From positions 39,119,469 to 39,183,468 of the forward strand of contig OZ020485.1 of NCBI GenBank assembly GCA_963971405.1: a stretch of 64,000 bases of DNA, given 5' to 3'. Numbering within the stretch: the first letter of the stretch is position 1; every line of letters starts with the position of its first letter. Under the pieces are notes generated by a model that had not been told where the DNA came from, did not search any database, and worked only from the letters and a program-made list of their open reading frames with translations. The DNA is from Psococerastis gibbosa (lineage: Eukaryota > Arthropoda > Insecta > Psocodea > Psocidae). Both the position numbers and the translations under genes were made by a program. This document shows positions 1 through 11,199 of the stretch, one piece after another.

Positions 1-667
1 AACAAAATAAAAACAAATATGATCTGATGAATAAAACCATAAATTAATACACAGGTGGTGGGTATGGTATTTAAAAAACACATTTTTATTCTTTTTGTCG
101 TTGTTAATTTAAAAAAGCAATCCTCTCTACCTGAAATTTGAATGTTTAGCTTTAGAAATTATATTTCATCCACGCAAAATGCAAAGAACAAAAAAGAGAA
201 GTGTCAAATTATGATTATACAATACATTTATAAACAGGGGTTTGAAGGTACCTTGCGGCGATACAGACTTTGATCTTGTGCCGCCTCTACACAATAACTC
301 AATTCTGTTTAATGAATAGCGTTCCCGCTCAAGAGCCCCCCTCCCCCACTCCATCTCATTTTATACTCATTTACATGTGCACATTCACATTTAACGTGTT
401 TATATTCATGTGTGGTAATTAAAATTTGTCCTTGCATCTTAAACTAATACTTTTACAACGAATTCAAGGCTTTTGGCAATTTTAATACCTTAGAAGTCCT
501 TGGGGAGGTACGTAGTTGTAATTTCATGCTTGAATTAAGTAAAATCACGTAGTGGAATGCTATCTTGAAGTCATTCGGGGGCACTATCATATAAGTCGGA
601 AACCGCAAGTGAAATTAGAAGGGAAAGTTATATTATACTGGCCTGTGTGATTTTTATTTCTAATTTT
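1..667. other. No gene recognised
   Basis: This is AT-rich sequence with no coding similarity or repeat family that could be recognised. A short open frame on the minus strand at 166-354 has no features of a real protein. Confidence 0.5.
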
Positions 668-898
668 GGACATGCATATGTAGTGAGTAGTGGTAAGGAG
701 TCTGACACTTTTTCCGGAAAGGTTGTTGGTTCGAGTCCCACACTAGCTACATTTTCTGGCCAATATTCCGAGGGCACGTAACAAGGCGATCCAGGTCCTT
801 CCTAATTGAGAGTAAGTTAGGGCTTTATAGCCCTAACTTCCCTTGGTTGGCTTAGTAATAGAGCAAACAGTCATTATTCATTTATTTATTTATTTAAC
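668..898 (+). mobile_element. SINE-B copy 1 (tRNA-derived)
   Basis: The head carries a tRNA-like A box (GAGTAGTGGTAAGG) and a B box (GGTTCGAGTCC). A conserved body runs through the segment ending GGCTTAGTAATAGA, followed by an ATTT-repeat tail. Six other copies are at 4232-4447 (-), 12173-12392 (+), 22953-23055 (-, partial), 41184-41384 (+), 42170-42372 (-) and 46956-47179 (-). The internal pol III boxes and simple tail mark it as a SINE moved by a partner LINE. This copy is diverged, with ATTCCGAGGGCACG where others have GCTTCGGAGGGCATG. Confidence 0.8.
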
Positions 899-986
899 CC
901 AGTTTTTCCACTTTTTCACAGCATAAAAAGGCAAGCAAAGTGTTAAAATTTTATTCTGAGGTTATGAAACGTACACACTTTCCTTA

Positions 987-1366
987 GGCGCCCATTCCAC
1001 CGACCGGCTAGGGCTATTTACAAAAACGGTGACGTGGTAGCAGACATTCAAGACTTGGGTGGCGTTTCCACCGACCTCGCATTGCAGAATGCAAATGACA
1101 TTGACGGAAATTAGAATTTTTCTTTTTATAGAAATCTATTAAAATGTTTGTACTTAACATATCCCATGACGCCATTTTTTAATTTTAGTTTGTTTGTGAT
1201 TTTACTGTATGATCATTGATCAATTTTAACTATGGCATAGAGGAAAATAAGCATTTCCGTCAATTCTGCAATGCGAGGTCGTTGGAAACCCCGCCTAAGT
1301 CTTGAATGTCTGCTACCACGTTACTGTTTTTGTAAATAGCCCTAGCCGGTCGGTGGAATGGGCGCC
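987..1366. mobile_element. PIF/Harbinger-like MITE, family D copy 1
   Basis: This 380-bp element has long terminal inverted repeats beginning GGCGCCCATTCCACCGACCG. The direct repeat TTA flanks it at 984-986 and 1367-1369. A second inverted pair inside (CGACCTCGCATTGCAGAATG and its complement) gives a nested hairpin. It has no open frame, so it is non-autonomous. A 3-bp TTA duplication fits the PIF/Harbinger superfamily by established knowledge; no transposase is present to confirm it. It is a close copy of 10820-11199. Confidence 0.85.
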
Positions 1367-1647
1367 TTATTATGAGAATTCACCATCCTACGTAATAATT
1401 ATTGTAAACCCAGTTGAAATGTCAAAGTAGAAATTGACTAAGTAAACAAAAATTCTTCTCTTTTTTTTAAATATAATTTAATCATTTTATAATTATAAAG
1501 GAAACTGAAAACATTTTAACACAGGTATTCAATATCTGCTATAAAATTGGTCATCTCAAGTAAATGGTAAATTTAAAAAAAAAAAAAAATCAAATGTAGC
1601 ATTTTAAACTTGGATAATGAATACCCCTATTGTACATGTGTACAGTC

Positions 1648-1812
1648 GACATCGATGACAAGGTGGTAGCGTGGTCTCTACACGCTATGCGATCGGAGAC
1701 TTGTCGTAACTCAACACGGGTACTAACCTTCAGAGGCGTCTGAGGAGGTAAATCTGAAACAAACATACATACATACATCTGTATGAGATTAACCTCTTTT
1801 TAATAAAATATA
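1648..1812 (+). mobile_element. SINE-A copy 1 (tRNA-derived)
   Basis: An A-box-like segment (GACAAGGTGGTAGCGTGG) is followed by GCGATCGGAGAC, a weak B-box match. The shared body contains GAGGCGTCTGAGGAGG and ends near GATTAACCTC. Other copies are at 19411-19600, 24303-24478, 29834-30009 (-), 39487-39682 and 58928-59045. Here the body is interrupted by a short CATA run near 1765. Confidence 0.7.
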
Positions 1813-2124
1813 TTTTAAAAAATCCCAAAGAAACAAAATACATCCCAATAGCATCCCTTTACGCTATCTTCCCATTGCAGTAGCGCAGTGCTATGAAAAC
1901 AACACAAGAAGCGGGAAGCCCCACAGTTCTGCACGTGGCTTCTTAGTCAGCAGCGAGAAATATCGAGCGAAGCAAGCCCCTCAATTCCAGAAATACAGCT
2001 CATATTTCACTGTTTTTTTAGTGATATTTAACACGGATTAAAGCGGGGTAATCGCCCTTACACGCATTCTCCCCTATATAATACTACCTAGTAAAAACGC
2101 GCCTGCAATATCGCTGTATCTTAT
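1813..2124. other. No gene recognised
   Basis: Unassigned sequence between SINE-A and the tandem array. It holds no convincing open frame. Confidence 0.5.
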
Positions 2125-3085
2125 GACAGCTCACTCGGCTGAAGAGGAAAAATTCAGAGTAATAACAAATGACTTCACAATAATTCCAACATTTGTTGAC
2201 GTTACAGTGACTGTGTCAGGGGGCAGGGGGAGTATATCAATTCTCTGAAATATTTTTGAGCAACGAAAATTCACAGTATCTTGTTATACGAGTAATGTCC
2301 TATTCTTACATTGTTTTACCCTTCTTACTTTTTAATTGAGGCTTGCAATTTTTTACTTTTTTCATTCCTTCATTAATCTTTTGGCAGCTCAACCGGTTGA
2401 AGAGAAGAAAATTCAAAGCAAAAACAAATGACTTCACGATAATTCCACCATTTGTTGACGTTACAGTGACTGTGTCAGGGGGCAGGGGGAGTATATCAAT
2501 TCTCTGAAATATTAGTATTTATTAATATTAATAAAGTTCACAGTATCTTGTTATACGAGTAATATCCTATTCTTACATTGTTTTACCCTTCTTACTTTTT
2601 AATTGAGGCTTGTAATTTTTTACTTTTTTCATTCCTTCATTTCTTCATCAATCTTATGGCAGCTCAACCGGTTGAAGAGAAGAAAATGCAGAGTAATTAC
2701 TAATAACTTCACAATAATTCCAACATTTGTTGACGTTACAGTGACTGTGTCAGGGGGCAGGGGGAGTATATCAATTCTCTGAAATATTAATATTTATTAA
2801 TATTAATAAAATTCACAGTATCTTGTTATACGAGTAATATCCTATTCTTACATTGTTTTACCCTTCTTACTTTTTCATTGAGGCTTGTAATTTTTTACTT
2901 TTTTCATTCCTTCATTTCTTCATCAATCTTATGGCAGCTCAACCGGTTGAAGAGAAGAAAATGCAGAGTAATAACTAATAACTTCACAATAATTCCAGCA
3001 TTTGTTGACGTTACAGTGACTGTGTCAGGGGGCAGGAGGAGTATATCAATTCTCGGAAAAACAAAAATTCACAGTATCTTGTTAT
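2125..3085. repeat. Tandem array, ~275-bp unit, four units
   Basis: Units start near 2125, 2384, 2659 and 2934 at GCAGCTCAACCGGTTGAAGA or a variant. The last full spacings are 275 bp and the first is 258 bp. Each unit holds a conserved GACGTTACAGTGACTGTGTC segment followed by a G-rich stretch, then AT-rich filler. Units 2 and 3 are nearly identical, unit 1 is diverged, and the last one decays near 3085. Short open frames in it are fragments of the repeat. It is a minisatellite or short satellite block. Confidence 0.9.
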
Positions 3086-3341
3086 ATAATCTTTTTTTTT
3101 AAATTGCTTAACCCTTTTCCATTTTAATCGAGGCTTTGAATTTTTACTTTCATTTCATAAACTAATGAAACCCTCAATTGTTAGGCCTGCCTCTCTATTG
3201 TATAGGTAGTTCAATATTATTATGAGTAATAAATATTGTATGTATATAGTAACTTCACAGCAATGTCACAGAGCTCGTATAGTCACTTACCTTACTTCAA
3301 AAAAATATTGATTACTATTCTTATTCATACTTATAAAATAT

Positions 3342-3344
<3 letters not shown>

Positions 3345-3384
<40 letters not shown>
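3345..3384 (-). repeat. Poly(A) tail (T40 on the plus strand)
   Basis: An unbroken run of about 40 T lies immediately 3' (in minus-strand sense) of the non-LTR retrotransposon tail. That position and orientation make it the retrotransposon's poly(A) tail, which implies a fairly young insertion. Confidence 0.8.
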
Positions 3385-3388
<4 letters not shown>

Positions 3389-4049
3389 ATAAATTGGGGT
3401 ACAGGTGTTACCTGTGTGCACTTAAGCCTATTGGCCTATTGTGCCCCCTACAACAAAGTATCTACATCACTTCTACATCACTTTCTCGAGGCCTATCTCC
3501 CTCACGAGAGCCAGAATCTTGAGGGGATTCAGAAGTGGTAGGTCTTTTACATGTAACTGCAAGCTTTCCGAGCATGCTGCTCTTCTTCGTGCGATTGCAT
3601 CGCATCGCATCGCAGGTCCTCCGCACCTTCATTGCAGAATCTGCAAGACTATAGTTGTCTCCCTAAGAGACTCCAGATATTTAACCCCAGGACCAAAGAC
3701 GCCAAGGCCTGTTCTTGGTTTGGTACTTCCTAGCCTAGAGCCGTATAGCAGTATACCACTTGATTGTGTGAGTATTGAGAATTCCTGCTGATTCGCAGCA
3801 TTCTTTCATTGTCCCTAATATAGTTTCGAATTCCCTCCTAAAACAGTATTTTGGATGGATTCTATCGCTTGGCATATCCAAGCAGTGGTCAGACGTAGTC
3901 AGAGAGGCTGAGTCTCTCTTAATTGCCCTTCCACTCCTAGTAATGCTATTTCTGCTGAAGTTTCCACTGCAACATAGAGGGGTGGGAAGTCCAGTACTAT
4001 CTCCATTGCTGCAGTGGGACAGGATTACATAGCCCCTGTAAAGCATCAT
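3385..4049 (-). pseudogene. 5'-truncated non-LTR retrotransposon (Jockey/R1-like) pol 3' end
   Basis: Reading the minus strand across several frames recovers the usual C-terminal part of a non-LTR pol protein. A stretch reading DFPPLYVAVETSAEIALL, at the start of an RNase H region, is followed by MPSDRIHPKYCFRREFE. Then comes a zinc-knuckle-like CNEGAEDL region near the end, and the final segment LNPLKILALVREIGLEKVM with its stop at 3473-3475. Frameshifts and stops separate these blocks, so it is dead. A short 3' UTR and the poly(A) run follow. It is truncated at its 5' end. Clade assignment is by motif style only. Confidence 0.8.
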
Positions 4050-4231
4050 GTTAGAGAATACGGGCTTCTGAATGTAGCCATAATTTGGATTATTCAGAGA
4101 AAAATTCTCATGTGGTTTGATTTTGCCATGTCCATGAAGCCATGACCAATGGTATGGTTACAGCAGGAAAAGACAGGCAGAAAAAAAAATAGGTTAAGGG
4201 GGGCTCTATGATGATGGGGGCTATAATATAC

Positions 4232-4447
4232 TAAATAAATAAATAAGGACTTTTTTTGTTCTATTACTAAGCCAACCTAGCGGAGTTAGGGCTATAAAGC
4301 CCTCTCTTACACTCAACGAAGAAAGCCCGGGACCGCCTGCTTTACATGCCCTCCGAAGCATGGCCAGGAAATGTAGGAAGTGCAGGACTCGAACCAACAA
4401 TCTTTCGGGTGAAAGTCAGAGTCCGTACCACTACTCTACATGTCCCG
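4232..4447 (-). mobile_element. SINE-B copy 2
   Basis: Full-length minus-strand copy with the AAATAAATAAATAAG tail at its low-coordinate end. The body and the B box (GGACTCGAACC on the plus strand) match the copies at 12173 and 42170. It ends at the CATGTCCCGACC head. Confidence 0.85.
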
Positions 4448-4505
4448 ACCTACTGTACAATGCCATGACTTTCATGTAAATCCTTTGCTTGTTTCCATTT
4501 TATTA

Positions 4506-4693
4506 GGGCGGATTTAGCAGAAAATTTAGGGGGGTCACAAGTTGTATGTATGTTTGTATGTTGAAACGTTGAATTTTATTTTAAAAAAATATTTATTTTT
4601 TATTATCTTATTTATTTACTCATTTAGGGGAGGCCACGACCCCTCTGACACCCCCCCCCCCCCCCCCCGCCGTGGATCCGCCATCGTCATTGG
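4506..4693. mobile_element. hAT-like MITE with poly(C) core
   Basis: The 8-bp direct repeat TTTTATTA lies on both sides, at 4498-4505 and 4694-4701. GGCGGATTTAGC at the left and GGATCCGCC at the right are imperfect inverted ends, the left one apparently missing some terminal bases. The interior holds a run of about 18 C. The AT-rich duplication could arise by chance, so this call is weaker than the other hAT-like ones. Confidence 0.5.
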
Positions 4694-4705
4694 TTTTATT
4701 AAACC

Positions 4706-4905
4706 AGTTAGAATAAATGACGAAGCAGTAGAATCTGGAATGATAGGCCGTGGTCTTTCTGAGAGCGTACTTCCAAACGTTTCCTCAACATCTGTGGTCA
4801 CAGTTGCTGCTGAGCCTCCGAGATCTAAGTCTACGCAATCCCACTGAAGATGTCGACCGCAGATGTCGACAAAACGTTTAGAAGTAGACTTTCAGAACGA
4901 CCACG
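4706..4905. repeat. Fold-back family G, decayed copy
   Basis: Two inverted arms (AAACGTTTCCTCAACATC on the left, complement of the right arm near 4850-4885) surround a short centre with GCTGAGCCTCCGAGAT. The same layout is clearer at 51220-51488 and 60414-60702. The right arm keeps the hammerhead-like order, but G12 of GAAA has become A. Confidence 0.65.
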
Positions 4906-5221
4906 GTGTATCCGTGCACCGTCAATGTGGTGTTGGGTGATTGGGTGTCGCAACTAGGTAATTGTCTGGCTTTATATTTAATGGTGAAGAATTTGTCTAA
5001 GCTCTTCAAGTTAATATGGGATTATTTTGAAGATGACTGCGAAATGCCGCCCTTGACTTATCAGTATGCTTTAACAGCTGGTTTCCCCTTTCAAATTGCT
5101 CGAAACATGCCATTTTGTAATTTTGATGGTGATCATTTGCAGGTATAATTCTTTCTCATTTGTTCCCTCCCTACACAAGAATGGTGAATTCAATTCCCCC
5201 AAAACACACACACACAGTTTA

Positions 5222-5572
5222 GCTTGTTTGTTTTCCAACGACTGTTTTCAGTATTTCTGCTTTAAGCAACCCTGTCAGCCTGGCGGGGGAGTGAGTGAGT
5301 GAGTTTCTTAACTTGAGGCAGACTTGAGGCTTAACTTGAGGGCAGACTCCTTTACCTCGGGGAGAAAGGGAGTTAACTGACAGTGTGGACCTCCTGATTA
5401 TAGTGGATTCCGAATCACTTGGGGAACATGGTAAAGTCACACGATTAAATCGGAGGTGACCTGGACTCGACACTCACGTAGACTGACTGGTATAGTCTCA
5501 ACGTATTATCATGTCCCACCATGTTCCCCTGCCAAAGCTGGGCACACTACCAAGTTAGCCGCGGTACCGACG
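5222..5572 (-). mobile_element. SINE-H copy 1
   Basis: One of eight copies of a ~360-bp family. In sense orientation the 3' end reads GCTGAAAGCAGGCGTTAG-like and is followed by an (AAC)n tail. The central block TGGTTCGGAATCCACTATAA is highly conserved, here with one change. The tail of this copy is eroded. The body gives an open minus-strand frame (SSPGHLRFNRVTLPCSPS) that recurs in other copies but has no recognised domain. Confidence 0.75.
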
Positions 5573-7257
5573 GTACTTCATAATTAGTTCACTTACTAAT
5601 TTTAACTACAGAAGGGGAACAATATCCATTGAGTCATTGTAAATGTTGCTGCATGTCTAAAGCTATAACATAAAGTAACTCAATACCTACTCGTATCTTT
5701 CTATGAGCAAATATTTGACCTGCGCTATCCGCAATGTATTTAATACCGCCTACATAAAGTAGGTACAACTTGTTACATAATTTATTAGAGTTTTTGTTTC
5801 AACACCGGCAGTTTTTGTATTACAATATAATCATGAGATGAACGGCGTTCCTTTTCTAATACCACATGACTGGGTCACATGCCAGTTCAACGTCTAGTTT
5901 TGAGAATAAAGGTTTGTCCAAAATAAAAGTACCCCCAAGTTTTTAAAGGATGAAACGAGGGTCCCGTCAGCTGGGAAGGAGGGAAAAGTTTGTTTTGCGG
6001 AAAAACTGGCCAGAATAACAGGCTTCCAGTCGCTTACTGCTTACATCCTCTCTCAACTTTGTGTTGTCAACCTTGGAAAACTCTGGTGGTAGAACGTTCA
6101 TTTTGAAGCCTTCTAGAAATTAAATTTTGGCTGCGCAAAAATACTCCTAAATTATAGTTTAAGCATAATGAATGCAGATTTTCCATTTTATTTTTGGATT
6201 CCATAGATTGAAAAAAAAAGATTCCAAAAAAATGTATGTAAAATGTATGTAACTAAACACACAAAATTTACTTCAGAGCTGTATAAAATTCGGGGATGCC
6301 TGATACGTGACTGTTATTATGAAATCCTTATAAACTCTATCCAGCGTAATTACATAAATTATCATTATAGTCAGAAATATTCTCATTATTTATTTAAAAC
6401 GTCATTTAATCCTTATTCTTATCCGTGATAGGCTAGAATGCTAGAGGAATGCTAATGGTTTGTAGTAACTATATCTCTGCAATTTAGCATTTTTACTGTA
6501 CGATAGGTGCTGTTGTCATATATATTTTAATTATATGCATTTCTCGGGCATCGTTTTACCGTTTTACTCATATTGGAAAGAAGTAGATCGTATGTTCGAG
6601 GGCCATCAGTCCTGTTTTTTCACGATTCCCTTTTTCGGATAAAATGTCCATTCTCTGAGGAGATTGCTTCTTTAACCAAAGCGAATTTAATGATCGTTTC
6701 ATACAGTATATAGACACCATATTACATAATATTATACCATAAACTACTTACACTGTACAAAAATAAATAAAAATTTCCAATAGAAACAGGCTATTTGAGA
6801 ATTACACGTAGTGAAATGACATTAGGATAATTTTTATTGTAGAAAAATTGAGGAGTGAACGGATTTGAATTCGCATTCCTGTCTTATGTCCTGCTACCGA
6901 GTTGTTCCCCGCAGAGATTACATTCAATGGACTACATACTTGAGTACCTAGTTAATTATGTATATGAATCGAAATAAAGAACTTTACTGAAGAAGAACTG
7001 AAAAGTATTTTGACTTGAGTAAAAACACTTCTAACTTAAAATTTCTAATGTAACTTTACAAGGTGATTACAATAATAATATGGTAATAAAATGGTTTTTA
7101 ATGAAAAAGACAGCAATTTTTGCACTGAATATGAGGTCAAAAGCCCCTCCCTTACAATCAACTGCTTAAAAGAGTAGTGAGGTAATAAACAACAATATTC
7201 TCATTCACACCTTATGCCAATCGAGGTTACTCACACATAAACAGCCATTTCAACTCA
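5573..7257. other. No gene recognised; one weak tRNA-like stretch
   Basis: Mostly AT-rich unique sequence. On the minus strand at about 6850-6920 there is a tRNA-like B box (ATTCAAATCC) preceded by CTCGGTAGCAGG, but no cloverleaf could be built. Confidence 0.4.
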
Positions 7258-7420
7258 TTCCCTCACTCAATCACAGCTCACACTCGCTCAATCACCGGCT
7301 CACACTAACATAATCACCCGCTCACACTCACGCAATCACCGGCTCAAACTCACTCAATCACCCGCTCACACTCACGCTATCACCGGCTCAAACTCACTCA
7401 ATCACCGCTCACACTCACAC
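7258..7420. repeat. Minisatellite, ~24-bp unit
   Basis: About seven imperfect units of CTCACACTCACTCAATCACC with CGG/CCG variants. Alternation of ACCGG and ACCCG suggests a higher-order dimer unit in the middle. Confidence 0.85.
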
Positions 7421-7502
7421 TTAGGGGCGTCACTTCACGATTATAATGCATATAATATATTTGGTCTAGGCTGCAGAAGTAAATGTTGAAATTTTGTTTC
7501 AG

Positions 7503-7599
7503 CAGGGAATACGGGGTGTTCCCCTTTGCTGCCGTGCACCCCCCTGGTCACAGTCTGCGGTGTCCTCAGCATTCTGTCTGCAGCAGCCAACAGGTACAG
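7503..7599 (+). other. Possible internal exon (speculative)
   Basis: A GC-rich block in AT-rich surroundings is preceded by a pyrimidine-rich TTTTGTTTCAG acceptor-like site. It is followed by two donor-like sites, CAG/GTACAG at 7593 and CAG/GTAACG at 7599. It is open in at least one frame. The frame reading LVTVCGVLSILSAAAN is hydrophobic and could be a membrane segment. No partner exon was identified and no protein family recognised, so this may be coincidence or part of an unrecognised repeat. Confidence 0.2.
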
Positions 7600-7870
7600 G
7601 TAACGGGACTTCAGCCTTGCCTACATGCCTGACCAAGTCAGCAGTACTTCGTAAAGAACCTCGATTATATTTTAATAGTATACATTAAAAATTCATTAAA
7701 ATTGGGTCTGTGAAAATGCCGGTACTTACTGTACCTCAGCATCAAAACTTAAGAGATCTACAAAAAATGTAATATGCAATAATAATTAATTTTTCACACA
7801 AATTCTGTTCAATGCATTGTTTTAACAATCTGACTTGACTAAAACATGACCGTTTGAACTTTTAATAGAC

Positions 7871-8110
7871 TACCGTAATGGTGGTGAATCACCTTGATAG
7901 TGAATCGGGTCAAAACTGCGGTGTGCGAGGGTACCACTCAACAACTAGGCCCTACAACAAACACTAAAACTAACTAAAAGTAATTTTGACTGAACCCCCC
8001 CCCTTCTCAGAATTCCTGGGTACGGCCTTGGAGCTTAGAACCATACAAATGCAAAATGTAAGTTTTGACCCAATTCACCACCACGACCCTATTTACCACC
8101 ATTCACGGTA
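7871..8110. mobile_element. Family E MITE copy 1 (TA-flanked)
   Basis: Inverted ends TACCGT(G)AATGGTGGTGAA and TTTACCACCATTCACGGTA bound 240 bp; a second inverted pair (TGGGTCAAAAC-type) lies just inside. The element starts with TA and ends with TA, as expected for a TA-target element such as Tc1/mariner. Inside, CCTGGGTACGGCCTTG matches the end of a hAT-like family, so a captured fragment or a nested remnant is present. A related copy is at 61558-61772. Confidence 0.65.
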
Positions 8111-8867
8111 TCTAGTAACTTAATAAGCTACTTGTTTAAGAAACTATCTGTAATACGTGCAGAATATAAAAATTAATACCATCCTTCGATTTCATGAATG
8201 TAATACATATTTTCAAAGATACTCTTTGCTTTTTAATGTTAAAATTTAATCGAGGTATTAAACACATTCCATTCAATTTATTTGATGTTCAGCGAACTCT
8301 AATATTTTGGCAACCGCCTACGAGGAAAAAGATTTTGCACATTATAGGCGTATTTCCAAAATCTTTTGGTTTTTATTGTAGTATGTTAAATTATCACAAC
8401 GATAAAATTTGTAAGTAGTCAAATTATTGTATAGTTTATTAGCTTATTTAAAATATCTACTTACCTATTTTACAACTCGTACAGTATTACATAAAAGTGT
8501 TTGGCGCTAGTGCGATAAAATTAAATTTTCAGTTGTGAAAAAATAGGCCAAGTATTTAGTATCGGTCGTTTTAGGGTCATTTTACAATTTTGTATAGCTA
8601 AATTAATTTTTTTTAATAATAAAATTGTGTCTGATCCATGCATACCTATTAATTTTTAAATCTATCTCATAAATGGAAACGTTTACCTTTTTTTTAATGT
8701 CAAAAGATTAGAGTTCGCGACAGAGTGTTGTGTAGATGCTGTTGTATTGCACAATATCAAAGTTCAATACTACAGTACAGTATTTCAAAAGTCAAAGAAA
8801 ACAGTGATGAACATTAGTATAAGTCGTTAAAAAACGTTGTGGTCAAAAAATTGATGCTGCTGAGCCG
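8111..8867. other. No gene recognised
   Basis: AT-rich. The plus-strand open frame at 8194-8418 (74 codons) has no recognisable motif and is judged a chance frame. Confidence 0.45.
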
Positions 8868-8870
8868 TTA

Positions 8871-9032
8871 GGTGCCCATTCCACATACGTACAACGTCAA
8901 CGAAAAATTGAAAAATGACGTCAAAATGACGTAAATTGACGTGGTAGCAGAATTTTTAGTATGTCTTTAATGTCTGCTAAAACGTCATTTTTCAATTTTT
9001 CGTTGACGTTGTACGTATATGGAATACCCCCC
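8871..9032. mobile_element. PIF/Harbinger-like MITE, family D copy (162 bp)
   Basis: TTA flanks both sides (8868-8870 and 9033-9035). The ends read GGTGCCCATTCCACATACGT and the near complement. The centre is the GACGTGGTAGCAGA ... TCTGCTAAAACGTC hairpin shared with 10239-10380 and 18195-18337. Short and close to a perfect palindrome. Confidence 0.85.
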
Positions 9033-9271
9033 TTATGGACAGAGACAGACTACGTTGAGTGTGACAGTGTTGAAATTGGCCTCTTTTCATGCTCATTCTT
9101 GTATGTAAGCAATGTATGTGCGAATCACCCATGTGGAAAATAACATATTATCTACCATTTAAAATGTTTCGAAGAGGAAATTCTCTACATATGACAATTG
9201 TTTTGAGCATAGGGTTAGGCATAATATTGGTGACGGTTCGTCTGGTGTAAAAACTTCCACAAACTTTCCTC

Positions 9272-9642
9272 CAGCGGGCCTATTATGGCGATTATTTTTA
9301 ATTTTAACATGGAATTAAAAATCGCTCCTTTATTTGCCAAGTGTTAGATAAGTTTTTGGAGAGCTTTCCAAAGTTTTTCCGGTGGTTTTAATCTATGTAT
9401 CTCCTACACTTCAGCCAAGAAATTTTCAATTTTTTTTTACAGGCTTGCAGATACGGCGATTGGACGTAAAAAAAGGGGGAAAAATTATATCTTTGATGTA
9501 ATAAAAACTACTGAATTTTTGCAAAATCAGGGAGCGAAATGTAAACAAGATAATTTTTTAATGAAAATAGCTATTCGAAATTGTTTTGTTTACATTTCTA
9601 ACCCCCAAGATAATACTAATCACCATAATAGGCCCACTGCTG
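9272..9642. mobile_element. Family F palindromic MITE, long internal form
   Basis: Starts CAGCGGGCCTATTATGG and ends with the near complement CCATAATAGGCCCACTGCTG. The internal part includes CAGGCTTGCAGATACGGCG, also found inverted inside 38797-39027. A GTAAACAAGATAATTTT block is shared with the short F copies at 28743 and 61289. No clear target duplication was found. Confidence 0.65.
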
Positions 9643-10235
9643 TCTAATGAACCACTTTCCTGTAGAATTACCTGCTGTGATTGGGGCTTAATTCCCAATT
9701 ATAGCGCCCGTGATTAGCTTCAGGTGAATCCACGCTCTGATTGTAGATTGGTTGGCTTGGGCAGTGCATTCTTTCCCGCCATATTTTTTTTTTAATTTAC
9801 TGCAATTTAATTGATAATATAAACCCAGATTATTTTCCAATGACAGCTATTAGTTTTAAACCTTTTTCACAAAAAAATTTAATTAAAAGATGCCATTTCT
9901 TCACTATTAACAATTTTTTTGTTCTGAGTTTATGTTAATTTAGTTATTCTATTAACATGAATTGGAGCTCGTCCTGTTTCATTATTATTCAAAAAATCAA
10001 CTGCTATTATGAACGAAATAAAATAGTGATACGATTTGCTGCTCTCCATATGTTAATCATGGGCGTTATTTTTCGGAATTGATCCCCAATCAGAGAAGGC
10101 ATCAGAAGAGAGCATTTGTGCACATTGTTTTTTTTTTTATAGAAAAGTTGTACATTAATGTGAGCTGCCTAGCCATGAACGCAATTAATAGATAACAACT
10201 CAATATTTCATTATTTGTTTTACTGATGCTAACTG
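9643..10235. other. No gene recognised
   Basis: AT-rich unique sequence without credible open frames. Confidence 0.45.
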
Positions 10236-10238
10236 TTA

Positions 10239-10380
10239 GGCACTTAATCCACCTATGTCAGTAGTCAATAGTAAATGTGGTATTGACGTGGTAGCGGACA
10301 TTTTTAGACTGTCTTTAATGTCTGCAAAAACGTCTATACCACATTTACTATTGACTATTGACATAGGTGGGATAAGCACC
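10239..10380. mobile_element. PIF/Harbinger-like MITE, family D copy (142 bp)
   Basis: TTA duplicated at 10236-10238 and 10381-10383. The arms read ATGTCAGTAGTCAATAGTAA and the near complement. The centre holds the family D TGTCTTTAATGTCTGC hairpin. Overlapping open frames on both strands here only reflect the palindrome. Confidence 0.85.
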
Positions 10381-10816
10381 TTATGGAAAGATGAATTAAG
10401 TTGGCTTCCAGAATTTATAAACCAGACTTTGGTATTATTTACGGAATTGTAGCCAATTTTCAGGAATGAGGTAATGCAGTAATACACGTACGAATTTTAA
10501 TCTAAGCTAATTTGTTTAAATCCAATCAAATACATTTGCCACTCCCCCACGCTCCGGCTTGAAAGGGGCACAGCTTTGTAATTTTTATGTTGTACCAATT
10601 TTTAAAAAATAAATACATGGATTTTTTATCTATCTACATTTTTAACCACTATAGCAGAAGAAAGTAATAATAATTTAACTGTACAAATAGCCAACTATCC
10701 AGTTTTGGTACTAAATCAAATTTCGCATTAAACATTGATCGAGAGCCATCAATGATATAATGTAAATTCGATTAATGTTCCTGTACACCGTGATTGTACG
10801 TGTATGTGCCCGTCGC
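10381..10816. other. No gene recognised
   Basis: AT-rich sequence between two family D elements. Nothing was recognised. Confidence 0.45.
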
Positions 10817-10819
10817 TTA

Positions 10820-11199
10820 GGCGCCCATTCCACCGACCGGCTAGGGCTATTTACAAAAACGGTGACGTGGTAGCAGACATTCAAGACTTAGGTGGCGATT
10901 CCACCGACCTCGCATTGCAGAATGCAAATGACATTGACGGAAATTAGAATTTTTCTTTTTATAGAAATCTATTAAAATGTTTGTACTTAGCATATCCCAT
11001 GACGCCATTTTTTAATTTTAGTTTGTTTGTGATTTTACTGTATGATCATTGATCAATTTTAACTATGACATGGAGGAAAATAAACATTTCCGTCAATTCT
11101 GCAATGCGAGGTCAGTGGAAACCCCGCCTAAGTCTTGAATGTCTGCTACCACGTTACTGTTTTTGTAAATAGCCCTAGCCGGTCGGTGGAATAGGCGCC
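10820..11199. mobile_element. PIF/Harbinger-like MITE, family D copy 2 (380 bp)
   Basis: Nearly identical in length and sequence to 987-1366, with the same nested inverted repeats. The left flank is TTA and the right flank TAA, so the duplication is imperfect. The high identity of the two copies points to recent movement or recent duplication. Confidence 0.85.

Noticed and set aside
6848-6930. Possible tRNA gene on the minus strand
   Set aside because: Box-like motifs present but no cloverleaf.
7258-7420. CRISPR-like array
   Set aside because: Units are contiguous without spacers and the sequence is eukaryotic; it is a minisatellite.
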